Shown one piece after another: positions 15,847-22,914 of a stretch of 64,000 nt of DNA (positions are counted from its first letter, which is position 1; each line of letters opens with the position of its first letter). The DNA lies in NCBI RefSeq assembly GCF_024158915.1, contig NZ_JAMZGF010000005.1, forward strand, positions 1 through 64,000. The letters are read 5' to 3'. A program made the translations under genes and the position numbers. The notes beneath the pieces are model-generated. The model saw nothing but the letters and a program-made list of their open reading frames with translations. It had not been told where the DNA came from and did not search any database. This DNA comes from Chryseobacterium sp. S0630. GTDB lineage: Bacteria; Bacteroidota; Bacteroidia; Flavobacteriales; Weeksellaceae.

Positions 15847-15926
15847 GGAGAGAAGAAAAGCCTGTCTCTATTTTTCGTGTTTGGCGTAAAGATCTTCTGC
15901 TCTCGACAAACTTTCACTTTTTCTCC
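15847..15926. ncRNA. Structured hairpin element E of the tRNA array
   Basis: Inner arms AAAGCCTGTC (ending 15866) and GACAAACTTT (from 15905) pair with a two-base mismatch, and outer GGAGA/TCTCC close the base. The loop contains GTTTGGCG and AAAGATCTTCTGC at 15888-15900. Confidence 0.5.
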
Positions 15927-15952
15927 TGAAACAATTAACAATTAGTTACCTG

Positions 15953-16024
15953 CGATTCTGGAAAGACTTGAACTTTCAACTTCCGGTTTAACAGACCGGT
16001 GCTCTGCCATTGAGCTACAAAATC
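15953..16024 (-). tRNA. tRNA-Asn(GTT)
   Basis: Acceptor GATTTTG/CAGAATC, D arm GCTCAATGGCAGAGC, anticodon arm CCGGT-CTGTTAA-ACCGG, T arm GAAAGTTCAAGTCTTTC, discriminator G. Regular cloverleaf; no encoded CCA. Confidence 0.9.
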
Positions 16025-16028
16025 ATTG

Positions 16029-16102
16029 TAATTCCGGAAGGACTCGAACCTTCAACCTTCGGTGTATCAGACCGACACTCTAACCACTTGAGCTACGAAA
16101 TC
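16029..16102 (-). tRNA. tRNA-Ile(GAT), first copy
   Basis: Acceptor GATTTCG/CGGAATT, D arm GCTCAAGTGGTTAGAGT, anticodon arm TCGGT-CTGATAC-ACCGA, T arm GAAGGTTCGAGTCCTTC, A73. Regular cloverleaf with a few G-U pairs. Confidence 0.9.
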
Positions 16103-16107
16103 ATTTG

Positions 16108-16179
16108 TATTCCATAAGGGAATCGAACCCTTGTCGTTCGGTAGAAAGCCGAATGCACTTACCTCTATGCTAATGGAAC
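16108..16179 (-). tRNA. tRNA-Glu(TTC), second copy, with U37
   Basis: Acceptor GTTCCAT/ATGGAAT and T arm AAGGGTTCGATTCCCTT are good. The anticodon stem TTCGG/CCGAA encloses CTTTCTA, giving anticodon TTC with U at position 37, where a purine is nearly universal. An Arg(TCT) reading would need an eight-base loop. Confidence 0.7.
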
Positions 16180-16185
16180 CAATTG

Positions 16186-16257
16186 TCTGGAAAGCAAGAT
16201 TCGAACTTGCGACCTCCCGCGTCCAAGACGGGTAAACAACCACCGTTATCTTTCCAG
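16186..16257 (-). tRNA. tRNA-Pro(TGG)
   Basis: Acceptor CTGGAAA/TTTCCAG perfect, anticodon arm CCCGT-CTTGGAC-GCGGG, T arm GCAAGTTCGAATCTTGC, A73. The D arm (TAACGGTGGTTGTTTA) is poorly paired. Confidence 0.82.
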
Positions 16258-16263
16258 CTTTAG

Positions 16264-16319
16264 GGTTCATTTCTGTTTCTTTTCCGGGAGACAGCCGGAT
16301 GGGAAAGTTTCCATGAACC
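16264..16319 (-). tRNA. tRNA-Asp(GTC)-like structure lacking the T arm
   Basis: 56 bases in the only tRNA gap at this end of the array. Acceptor-like arms GGTTCAT/ATGAACC pair over all 7 bp, followed at once by a mini hairpin GGAA-ACT-TTCC in the D position, then a perfect 5-bp anticodon arm TCCGG-CTGTCTC-CCGGA with U33 and anticodon GTC. The variable region and T arm are replaced by 12 unpaired bases. Position 37 is U. It could be a real minimal tRNA, a decayed tRNA, or a chance structure. Confidence 0.4.
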
Positions 16320-16325
16320 TTTTTG

Positions 16326-16399
16326 TGATTCCGAGAGGATTCGAACCTCTAACCCTGGGTTTAGAAAACCCATGCTCTATCCAGTTGAGCTACGGAACC
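16326..16399 (-). tRNA. tRNA-Arg(TCT)
   Basis: Acceptor GGTTCCG/CGGAATC, D arm GCTCAACTGGATAGAGC, anticodon arm TGGGT-TTTCTAA-ACCCA, T arm GAGGTTCGAATCCTC, A73. Regular cloverleaf. Confidence 0.9.
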
Positions 16400-16406
16400 G
16401 TTTTTG

Positions 16407-16480
16407 TAACCCCAGAAAGATTTGAACTTTCAACCCCCGGTTTAAAAGACCGGTGCTCTAACCATTTGAGCTATGAGATT
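16407..16480 (-). tRNA. tRNA-Lys(TTT)
   Basis: Acceptor AATCTCA/TGGGGTT (several G-U), D arm GCTCAAATGGTTAGAGC, anticodon arm CCGGT-CTTTTAA-ACCGG, T arm GAAAGTTCAAATCTTTC, A73. The first of three genes sharing the AATCTCA acceptor. Confidence 0.88.
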
Positions 16481-16768
16481 GTTTTAATTTTGTGAATCGT
16501 CAATAATCAATTCGCTTCGCTTGTCAATTTTTAATTTCAGAATTCACATTTTTGTAATCCCAGAAGGAATCGAACCTTCAACCTTCGACGTATCAGGTCG
16601 ATGCTCTAACCAATTGAGCTATGAGATTGTTTTAATTTTGTGAATCGTCAATAATCAATTCGCTTCGCTTGTCAATTTTTAATTTCAGAATTCACATTTT
16701 TGTAATCCCAGAAGGACTCGAACCTTCAACCTTCGGTGTCGTAAACCGACGCTCTATCCAATTGAGCC
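16473..16768. repeat. Tandem duplication of tRNA plus spacer, period 148 bp
   Basis: The block starting ATGAGATTGTTTTAATTTTG at 16473 recurs at 16621, with a near-identical spacer (containing TCAATTCGCTTCGCTTGTCA) and the following tRNA T arm. The copies give Ile(GAT) and Arg(ACG), so the anticodon arms diverged after duplication. Confidence 0.85.
16555..16628 (-). tRNA. tRNA-Ile(GAT), second copy
   Basis: Acceptor AATCTCA/TGGGATT, D arm GCTCAATTGGTTAGAGC, anticodon arm TCGAC-CTGATAC-GTCGA, T arm GAAGGTTCGATTCCTTC, A73. Same body as the neighbouring Lys and Arg(ACG) genes. Confidence 0.88.
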
Positions 16769-16776
16769 ATGAGATT
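16703..16776 (-). tRNA. tRNA-Arg(ACG)
   Basis: Acceptor AATCTCA/TGGGATT, D arm GCTCAATTGGATAGAGC, anticodon arm TCGGT-TTACGAC-ACCGA, T arm GAAGGTTCGAGTCCTTC, A73. A34 would need conversion to inosine by TadA to read CGN. Confidence 0.9.
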
Positions 16777-16785
16777 TTCTCCATT

Positions 16786-16858
16786 GGGTATCTCCGGGGA
16801 TCGAACCCTGTTCTCCGGTTCCACAGACCGGCGCTTTACCAAATAAGCTAAAGAAACC
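16786..16858 (-). tRNA. tRNA-His(GTG), irregular
   Basis: Anticodon arm CCGGT-CTGTGGA-ACCGG is perfect and C73 fits His. The acceptor GGTTTCT/AGATACC has a U-U mismatch, three bases instead of two separate acceptor and D stem, and the T stem has an A-G mismatch. Alternatively the T loop has six bases, and then a G-1 opposite C73 is encoded. It is the first tRNA transcribed and lies two bases after the T-run of a terminator. Confidence 0.72.
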
Positions 16859-16860
16859 AT

Positions 16861-16893
16861 AAAAAAAAGCGCCTCTTTTCGGGAGGCGCTTCA
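16861..16893 (-). terminator. Strong terminator directly upstream of the tRNA array
   Basis: Stem AAGCGCCTC (16867-16875) with GAGGCGCTT (16883-16891) and, on the minus strand, a run of eight T ending two bases before tRNA-His. It ends the small-ORF transcript but leaves no room for a separate array promoter, so the array must be read through it or use a promoter inside or upstream of it. Confidence 0.9.
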
Positions 16894-16915
16894 TATATTT
16901 AAACGTAAGAGATCA

Positions 16916-17041
16916 TTAGCTGACCCACGTATATAAGCACCTTTTATCCACAATTCCACTTTCAAGAATACACGCAAAACCTGCCGGCTCCTGTCCGAAT
17001 AGTCTTGAATATCGATTGAATATGTTGTGTAACTGTTTCAT
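16916..17041 (-). CDS. Small ORF (41 aa) before the tRNA array
   Basis: From the ATG at 17039-17041, preceded by an A-rich leader typical of Bacteroidota, it encodes MKQLHNIFNRYSRLFGQEPA...CLYTWVS. A longer frame would need a TTG at 17101. It is bracketed by a promoter (17112-17142) and a terminator (16861-16893), like a stand-alone small transcript. I do not recognise the peptide. It might be a leader peptide controlling readthrough into the tRNA array, or a small conserved protein. Confidence 0.45.
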   Translation of the reverse strand: MKQLHNIFNRYSRLFGQEPAGFACILESGIVDKRCLYTWVS

Positions 17042-17111
17042 TTTATTTTTGTTTGTTTCTAAATTATTTTTAATTGAATCCTGAAAACCTGTTGCTTTCA
17101 ATTTTCGGTTG

Positions 17112-17142
17112 CAAAGTAAATATGATTTTTTTTAACCTGCAA
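17112..17142 (-). promoter_or_regulatory. Probable promoter of the 41-aa ORF and tRNA array
   Basis: On the minus strand, TTG (17140-17142), 19 bases, then TTTACTTTG (17112-17120), one mismatch from the TAnnTTTG consensus. It is the nearest plausible promoter to the array. Confidence 0.45.
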
Positions 17143-17370
17143 ATAAATTTTCAAATTAAAATATTGATAATCAATTAATTACATGTTATTTTTAGAATAG
17201 AGAATTTCTGTCCGCAATATTTTGCAGATATCTTAATTACCTAAATGACTGTCTCTCACCGGGTTGCTTATCACTCTATTTTATCGTATTAAAGTTTCAT
17301 TGTTTATTAAAAATTTTTCATGTTTATGGTTATTTTTTTTCATTCTAAATAATTTCTGACCTAAAAAACA

Positions 17371-17400
17371 AAAAACGCCTCGGTTTTCCGAGGCGTTTCT
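17371..17400 (-). terminator. Terminator of the 42-aa ORF
   Basis: An 11-bp perfect stem, AAACGCCTCGG / CCGAGGCGTTT, with a TTTT loop, followed on the minus strand by T-rich sequence. The same kind of strong GC stem as the terminator at 16861. Confidence 0.9.
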
Positions 17401-17428
17401 GTTGTATTTTGATTAATTTTTTACAAGT

Positions 17429-17557
17429 TTATAGTAAATAATTTCCAAAGTCAGCACATTTCGCCTCATTCCATATCACCTCATCACGTCCGAATAATCC
17501 TTTGTTAGAAGGACTTTCGCATAGTTCTGCATAGATATGTGCTCTTTGTATTGTCAT
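17429..17557 (-). CDS. Small ORF (42 aa), second leader-like peptide
   Basis: ATG at 17555-17557, product beginning MTIQRAHIYAELCESPSNKG and containing GLFGRDEVIWNEAKC. It has a -7 element TATCTTTG (RC of 17570-17577) just upstream and a strong terminator just downstream, so it is probably a real small gene. Not recognised. Its organisation duplicates that of the 41-aa ORF that follows: promoter, about 40 codons, GC-rich terminator. Confidence 0.55.
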   Translation of the reverse strand: MTIQRAHIYAELCESPSNKGLFGRDEVIWNEAKCADFGNYLL

Positions 17558-17569
17558 AATTTTCTGGTG

Positions 17570-17577
17570 CAAAGATA
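17570..17577 (-). promoter_or_regulatory. -7 promoter element of the 42-aa ORF
   Basis: TATCTTTG on the minus strand, a perfect TAnnTTTG match 12 bases from the start codon. No clear -33 TTG at the right spacing. Confidence 0.45.
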
Positions 17578-17765
17578 AATCTTTTTTAGTATTATTTTAT
17601 AATATTCACAATTTGGGGAAGGTTTTCGGCACGCAAAGGCTCAAGAAAATTGCAGTAACATTAATTTTTAACGCCTTTGCTATTTTCCAACAAAACAGAA
17701 TTGCCATGCTATCTTCAACGCAATGTTTTAATTTCAGGAATTTCTTATTTTTAGGGAGCTAAGAA

Positions 17766-17823
17766 GAATCAATTAAAAATTGATTTGATGAAGCAGAAGT
17801 TTTATTTATTTTTTAATTGATTC
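17766..17823. terminator. Inverted repeat downstream of the ternary-system operon
   Basis: GAATCAATTAAAAA (17766-17779) and its complement TTTTTAATTGATTC (17810-17823) form a 14-bp stem about 15 bases after the stop of the last operon gene. AT-rich, so a modest terminator. Confidence 0.5.
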
Positions 17824-17836
17824 AATCTTTAAATAT

Positions 17837-18865
17837 TTAGTTCCTGAACATTTTGTTTCTTCCTGTTTTGAATCTTGAAATATCTTTCAGAATCACTTCA
17901 TCATTGGGATTGAAAAATTTCAGTTCATTAACAATTTCAGAACGGGTGTTTACTTTTTCAGCAATAATTTCATAGGCTATATTTCTTGTTACAGCATGCA
18001 GCTCCTGAGATTTTTTAAATTCATATTTCATAGCATCCAGATAAGTAATCTTTTTATAGGACGGCGTTTTTTCGTATAAATTCAATATTTCAGATTCCAG
18101 CTTTTTAATATCAACGATATTGGCGAAGTAGTTATTCAAACAATTGAAAGCGTCTTTATCTTCTTCCCATCCTTTTAACAGTACTTCCTGAGCATCTTCT
18201 GTTTTTTCCATCTTTTTGCGGTACACTAAAGAAGCTTTTACCATCTGGCTGTTTTTCACATAATCATCCGCTACTATCTGATAATAATAATGGGCATTTC
18301 TGAGATCGTTGATTTCTTTATAAAGATCTCCTACTTTTTCTTTCTGCTCCATTTCTTTGTAAAGATCAATGGCTTTCTTATGTTGTTTGGCTTTTTCATA
18401 GCAGGCTGCAGCATCGGATTTATTGTTGAGTTTTTTAAGGTATACAACAGCTGCTTCATTGTAGAATCCCCCATTTTCCAATGTTTTTGCTCCCCTGTAG
18501 TTATCCTGCAAAAGATTCATATAAACTCTTGCTGCTTTTTTATAGTCTTTTTCGGCGATGTATTTTTCGGCAAGTTCTTCATATTTGCTTCTGATTCTGT
18601 CAAAGAGTGAATTTTCCAGATAGAAACTGCTACTTCCGCTGCCTTTTCTTCCTGATGAATTCCTGTTGTTTTGCTCCTTATCTTTTAAAGAAGTGATCAC
18701 AAGAAGAATGATGAAGGCTACAATTAAGAAAATTCCCAATGTTCCCAGTACGCTCCAGAAACTTTCATGGAATAACTGAGCTACAATTCCGACAACCTTG
18801 AACATGGCTAGCAGCACGAATGCTGCTATAAATTTGTCTATAAATTTCTGTCTATTCATCATCAT
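17837..18865 (-). CDS. Membrane TPR protein, last gene of the MoxR/vWA operon
   Basis: 342 residues. Two N-terminal transmembrane helices (about 10-28 and 35-58) are followed by a soluble part with at least four TPR-like helix pairs (residues 85-215: YKKAARVYMNLLQ, YNEAAVVYLKKL, HKKAIDLYKEMEQ, LRNAHYYYQIVAD). It overlaps the preceding 564-aa gene by 14 bases. It probably anchors or senses partner proteins for the MoxR-vWA complex at the membrane. No enzymatic motif. Confidence 0.75.
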   Translation of the reverse strand: MMMNRQKFIDKFIAAFVLLAMFKVVGIVAQLFHESFWSVLGTLGIFLIVAFIILLVITSLKDKEQNNRNSSGRKGSGSSSFYLENSLFDRIRSKYEELAEKYIAEKDYKKAARVYMNLLQDNYRGAKTLENGGFYNEAAVVYLKKLNNKSDAAACYEKAKQHKKAIDLYKEMEQKEKVGDLYKEINDLRNAHYYYQIVADDYVKNSQMVKASLVYRKKMEKTEDAQEVLLKGWEEDKDAFNCLNNYFANIVDIKKLESEILNLYEKTPSYKKITYLDAMKYEFKKSQELHAVTRNIAYEIIAEKVNTRSEIVNELKFFNPNDEVILKDISRFKTGRNKMFRN

Positions 18866-20546
18866 CGGAGTTTAAAATGGTTTTATCTTCTCTAAACAGA
18901 CGGTAAAGGAGTAACAACACGCAAATTACCAGAACCCATACAAACCAGTTGTATCCAAACATTTTTACCAACGGGTAAAATAAATACACCAGCATGGCTA
19001 CAAGAATTGCTATTAAAACAAACTTTACCCAGCCGGGTACATTGTCTCCACCAAGGTTTAACGATTTATTTTTAAACAGGAATGAGTACAATCCTACTCC
19101 GGCAATCATCAGGATTACCATATACAGAATATCTGAAACGGGAGCTTCTTTTTCTAAAGGAGTTCCTTCTGAACCCACTCCTTTTACTTTAGATTTGTCG
19201 ATTGAAGCAGAAGAAGGATCTACGATATCCAGTGTACCGTAAAGTTTCCCTAATGAATCAGCCATCAATGCCTTTTTCTTTTTCAGAAGATATTTTACAA
19301 CATCACCATTCACCGGTTTTCCTTTGGTGTATTGCTTTAGAGAATCTGAAATTTTACGTTTCAGATTTTCAGTTTTTTGTTCAAGATGTTTTGTAATTTT
19401 TTGGGTGTAAATGGTTTTGAGAGAATCTCTGCTTTGTTTTTCATTATTAACAAGCTTTTCGATATCTCTTCCTATTTCACTTACATCTCTTCCACCGCCT
19501 TTCTTATAATTTTCTTTGTCTTCTTTCGTTTTTGATTCTATGATTCCGGCATGAATAAGCTCTTTGGATAATCCCTTTCTCTGCTGGTGATACATTGAAT
19601 CTATTTTAAGATCAATTTCCGAAGTTCCGGACTGGAAAGCAATCATATCTGAAGGTGCTTTTACCGCATTGTTTGCTATCTTTCCTGAAGAAGGAGTGTC
19701 TTCTTTCTGTTCAGTATTATTTTTATCTGAAGGTAATGCAATCTTTAAAACGATCGCTGCAATAATAACTGCCCAAAATACTCTGCGAAAATTTCGGGTT
19801 CCTGCACTCTCCTTTTTACCTCCTGCACCACCAAATAATCCTTCCAGCCAGGTAAATTTACCAAATCCATCTCCTCTCGAAGTTCCCATAACATCGAGAG
19901 AAACGCCCAATTCTACAGCTCTTTCAGGATATTTCTCAATATATTTTAAATATTTCTCTATTTCTTTTTTATTTCCGGCCATTACTTTTTTAAGATCAAA
20001 TGGCAGGTCGTTCATCCATTCTTCTTCGGTTTGTTTGCGCTGTAATGCTTCCATTACTTTTTCATCATCCATTTCAACCGTGTAGCTTTCAATATTTTGA
20101 GGGATTGAAACTCCGTTCAGTGGTTTTCTGATGGTTTCATTTATGGTTTCCGGCTGTTGAATTAATGAAATCCAGTCGATTTCTTCTGAGAGTTTTACCA
20201 ATCCGAATTCGGGATGCATAATCAGAAAACGAGAATCAAGCTGTACCCAATCTTCAGGATTTATTTTGGGATAAAAGGTTGTATTTTCAGGGATGAAAAG
20301 TCTGTCATCCACCTTTTGAAAGTAGCTATTTCGTCCTATTTCCTGTGGAACATGGTCATCAAAAATAAGAAAACATCCATACAGCACATTGGGGCTGTCT
20401 GCCGGAATAGCATAAGATTTAACCTGGTGTAAATTAATTCCAAGGACTTCCATTTCCTGAAGCCATACCACAGGCGAAGAACCTTTGATCAAAAGTCCTT
20501 TTTTGGGATAGTTATTTTTCGGGAAAGGTTTTATTCTAAGCTCCAT
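18852..20546 (-). CDS. bpX6-type membrane protein of a MoxR-vWA-beta-propeller system
   Basis: 564 residues. The N-terminal 170 residues (VVWLQEMEVLGINLHQVKSY, later LIMHPEFGLVKLSEEIDW) resemble the bpX6 domain defined for ternary MoxR-vWA-beta-propeller systems. A transmembrane helix near 255-273, a long charged coiled-coil segment (300-450) and three more hydrophobic helices (about 475-560) follow. Overlapping stops and starts tie it to genes on both sides. Its likely role is membrane docking of the complex. The bpX6 label is from memory of the family and needs a profile search. Confidence 0.6.
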   Translation of the reverse strand: MELRIKPFPKNNYPKKGLLIKGSSPVVWLQEMEVLGINLHQVKSYAIPADSPNVLYGCFLIFDDHVPQEIGRNSYFQKVDDRLFIPENTTFYPKINPEDWVQLDSRFLIMHPEFGLVKLSEEIDWISLIQQPETINETIRKPLNGVSIPQNIESYTVEMDDEKVMEALQRKQTEEEWMNDLPFDLKKVMAGNKKEIEKYLKYIEKYPERAVELGVSLDVMGTSRGDGFGKFTWLEGLFGGAGGKKESAGTRNFRRVFWAVIIAAIVLKIALPSDKNNTEQKEDTPSSGKIANNAVKAPSDMIAFQSGTSEIDLKIDSMYHQQRKGLSKELIHAGIIESKTKEDKENYKKGGGRDVSEIGRDIEKLVNNEKQSRDSLKTIYTQKITKHLEQKTENLKRKISDSLKQYTKGKPVNGDVVKYLLKKKKALMADSLGKLYGTLDIVDPSSASIDKSKVKGVGSEGTPLEKEAPVSDILYMVILMIAGVGLYSFLFKNKSLNLGGDNVPGWVKFVLIAILVAMLVYLFYPLVKMFGYNWFVWVLVICVLLLLYRLFREDKTILNSDDDE

Positions 20547-22914
20547 AATCCAAAATCTGTTCTATAAACGGTTTTAAAAACCTGTCGCACATATCATCCA
20601 TTGTTCTTACTTTCAACAAGGCATGTTCCGGAAGATAATATTCTGATCCTCCGAATTCGGTATAGGTAGCCAATGAAAGAAAACCACCCAGTGTAGAAGG
20701 AATAAAGAATTCTTCAATACTTTTGTTACTGCTTCGGAAAGTCAGCATTCCCCGGGAATCGGTAATGATTTCACTTCCGTCAGGGAATGTAAATTTATTT
20801 TTATTCTGTTCTGCAAAAATTTTGATATCAAATTTATTTTTGGAAAAGTCCAGTGTATTTTCCGAGGCACTGTATAATTCATTTCCGGAAATAACGAGGT
20901 TTTCATACTTGTTGATTCCTATTTTATTGAAATTATTGATCACCTTCAATCCACTTCCCTTCAGTTTAGCAACTTCCGCTTCTGCTTTTATATTATTTTT
21001 TTCAAATTCTTTATCCTTTCCGGTAATAGGCTCTACCGAAATGTTCCCATCAATATTTATTTTATAATGAGTAACGTTATCCGGATGATGGAGATAAAAA
21101 TTCCGTCCAAAATAAATCAATCTGTAAGATTCCGGAATATTCATCCCGGTAAGGTTCTGGTCAGAATATTCTCCGGTATTAAGATTAAGTTTTAAAATAA
21201 GTTTCTGCTCAGGATGGTACTGACACAGAATAAAGTGCTGCTGTCTGTTTTTTGCTAAGGCAAACTGTCCTTTTGGTTTTATAGAAATTTTATCAAACAA
21301 AACTTCACAGCCATGATATGTTTTATAATAATCGTAGGAATGTCTGTCGTAATAATTATCAGAAAGGTAAGTTTTCAGTAATTGCTTTTTTGAACTCAAG
21401 ATGAAAAATTCCCCTTCATATAAGAACTTAGCGATCTTATTAACAGGCGTTGGAAATAGAATCGGATAGTTTTGTGGAAGATCCGTTTTCTTTCCGTTGA
21501 AGTTCTGGGTGGATTGTTTTTGCTGCGGCGGATTGGCCCACAGCTCCTGCAATGGAAGTTTTATTTTCTGGATATGCTTTCTCGCTCCTTTGTGATGTTT
21601 GTAAAAATTAATTTCACCATCTGAAGCGGTTGTTACCAAAAACTTCAATTTATCCCTATTCTGATGTACAACCCGCTGAATTTCCTCATCAGCCATATTA
21701 TCCTGATGGGTAATGAAGAAAACTTCAATATCTTTTTCTGAATGATGTTCGTTAAAAAACTTCTCCAATGCTTCCGAAACTTCCAGAACCGGACTTACCT
21801 GGTTAAGGTTTTCCACCACTTCTTCCACTTTATTCAGCGAAATCGGAATTGCTGCCTGCCCTAAAGCAAGAACTTTACATTCAGAATGGGCTTTGGGATG
21901 TTTAATAACAGCTATTGCAGAGGCATAAGCCAATACCTTTGGTGTTCCCCAGTTTCTAAGGGAAGTATCAATCAGGATAATTCTTTCAAAAATATTTTCT
22001 TCGGGTGGAATTTCTCTTTGAATATAAAGTGCTTCGTTATTGGCAACACGATTCATAAAGACATCATCTTCATTGGCAAATTCGGAAAGAAGCATCCTGT
22101 GAAAATCGCCTTTGTTGGTCATATCAGAAATGCCTCCGATAGGCTGCTCTCCAGGAGAAAGATGACGCATTGGAATTTTCAAACCACTCCAGATTCTCTT
22201 GATAAGGCTTCCCACCTGAAAAGTCTTTGGTTCATCAATTAATTCTTTGATAAAATCTTTACCGGAATCTGCAGTTGTCTCTTCTTCTACCACCTCATCA
22301 TCCAGTTCCGGCTCATGAATCAGTCCTTTCATGGCATCAATGATGGATTGTACCGTAGGAAATTTTTCGTTCAGATTCAAAGCACTTAAATCTTTGTTTA
22401 AAGCTGATGAACCTTCATCATGTTTTTCTGCACTGGAAGCAAGTTCATGTGGTCTTTTATAATAAAACCTTAAGAAACCATCGGAAAGACTTGGAGACAG
22501 TCTGTTGTGTCCGTTTTCAAAAAGAGTCTGCAGCAGTACAATTCTGTTCTGTCTTTGTTTATAAGTTTTGGGAAGTGATTTTATTTTTTCAAGAAATTCA
22601 ATTTGTTTTTCCACACTGAATTCAAAATCCTCTCCGCTATAAAACTCTGCTGTGCGTCTTAATGGACCTGCAAAATCTGTATAGCCATCCTGCATTGCAT
22701 ATAAAACCATAAGCAATGCTCCGAACGGAGGCCATCCCACGGGCTGAAGATAATTCAAAATCTCCATTACATAAGGTCTGTAAGCAATGGCTCCCACTCC
22801 CGGTACCGAGAGGAGATTGTTGTCATGATAACCGGAATCTCCGGGAACATCTTCATCTGTTTTCCATTCCCAAAAGTAATTTTCGTAGGACTGGAAATAC
22901 GTTTTTAATTCCAT
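20536..22914 (-). CDS. vWA plus beta-propeller protein (ternary system core)
   Basis: 792 residues. An N-terminal helical part is followed by a von Willebrand A domain with a degenerate MIDAS, DTSLR at 316-320 (DxS kept), flanked by FERIILI and later VFFITHQDN. From about 490 to the C terminus, repeated short beta blocks (YEGEFFILSSKKQLL, FALAKNRQQHFILCQ, RLIYFGRNFYLHH, ENLVISGNELYSAS) indicate a beta-propeller. This is the vWA-propeller member of the MoxR ternary module; it should bind the MoxR ATPase through vWA. It overlaps its neighbours by about 10 bases on each side. Confidence 0.75.
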   Translation of the reverse strand: MELKTYFQSYENYFWEWKTDEDVPGDSGYHDNNLLSVPGVGAIAYRPYVMEILNYLQPVGWPPFGALLMVLYAMQDGYTDFAGPLRRTAEFYSGEDFEFSVEKQIEFLEKIKSLPKTYKQRQNRIVLLQTLFENGHNRLSPSLSDGFLRFYYKRPHELASSAEKHDEGSSALNKDLSALNLNEKFPTVQSIIDAMKGLIHEPELDDEVVEEETTADSGKDFIKELIDEPKTFQVGSLIKRIWSGLKIPMRHLSPGEQPIGGISDMTNKGDFHRMLLSEFANEDDVFMNRVANNEALYIQREIPPEENIFERIILIDTSLRNWGTPKVLAYASAIAVIKHPKAHSECKVLALGQAAIPISLNKVEEVVENLNQVSPVLEVSEALEKFFNEHHSEKDIEVFFITHQDNMADEEIQRVVHQNRDKLKFLVTTASDGEINFYKHHKGARKHIQKIKLPLQELWANPPQQKQSTQNFNGKKTDLPQNYPILFPTPVNKIAKFLYEGEFFILSSKKQLLKTYLSDNYYDRHSYDYYKTYHGCEVLFDKISIKPKGQFALAKNRQQHFILCQYHPEQKLILKLNLNTGEYSDQNLTGMNIPESYRLIYFGRNFYLHHPDNVTHYKINIDGNISVEPITGKDKEFEKNNIKAEAEVAKLKGSGLKVINNFNKIGINKYENLVISGNELYSASENTLDFSKNKFDIKIFAEQNKNKFTFPDGSEIITDSRGMLTFRSSNKSIEEFFIPSTLGGFLSLATYTEFGGSEYYLPEHALLKVRTMDDMCDRFLKPFIEQILDYGA

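Noticed and set aside
14967..15926. Hairpin elements A-E as armless tRNAs for the missing amino acids (Ala, Gly, Val, Ser, Met)
   Set aside because: Five elements and five missing amino acids is a tempting match, but all share one loop sequence and none has a 5-bp stem with a 7-base anticodon loop on either strand.
14229..16858. tRNA and spacer repeats as a CRISPR array
   Set aside because: The repeated units are full tRNA folds with different anticodons, spacing is irregular and no cas genes are near.
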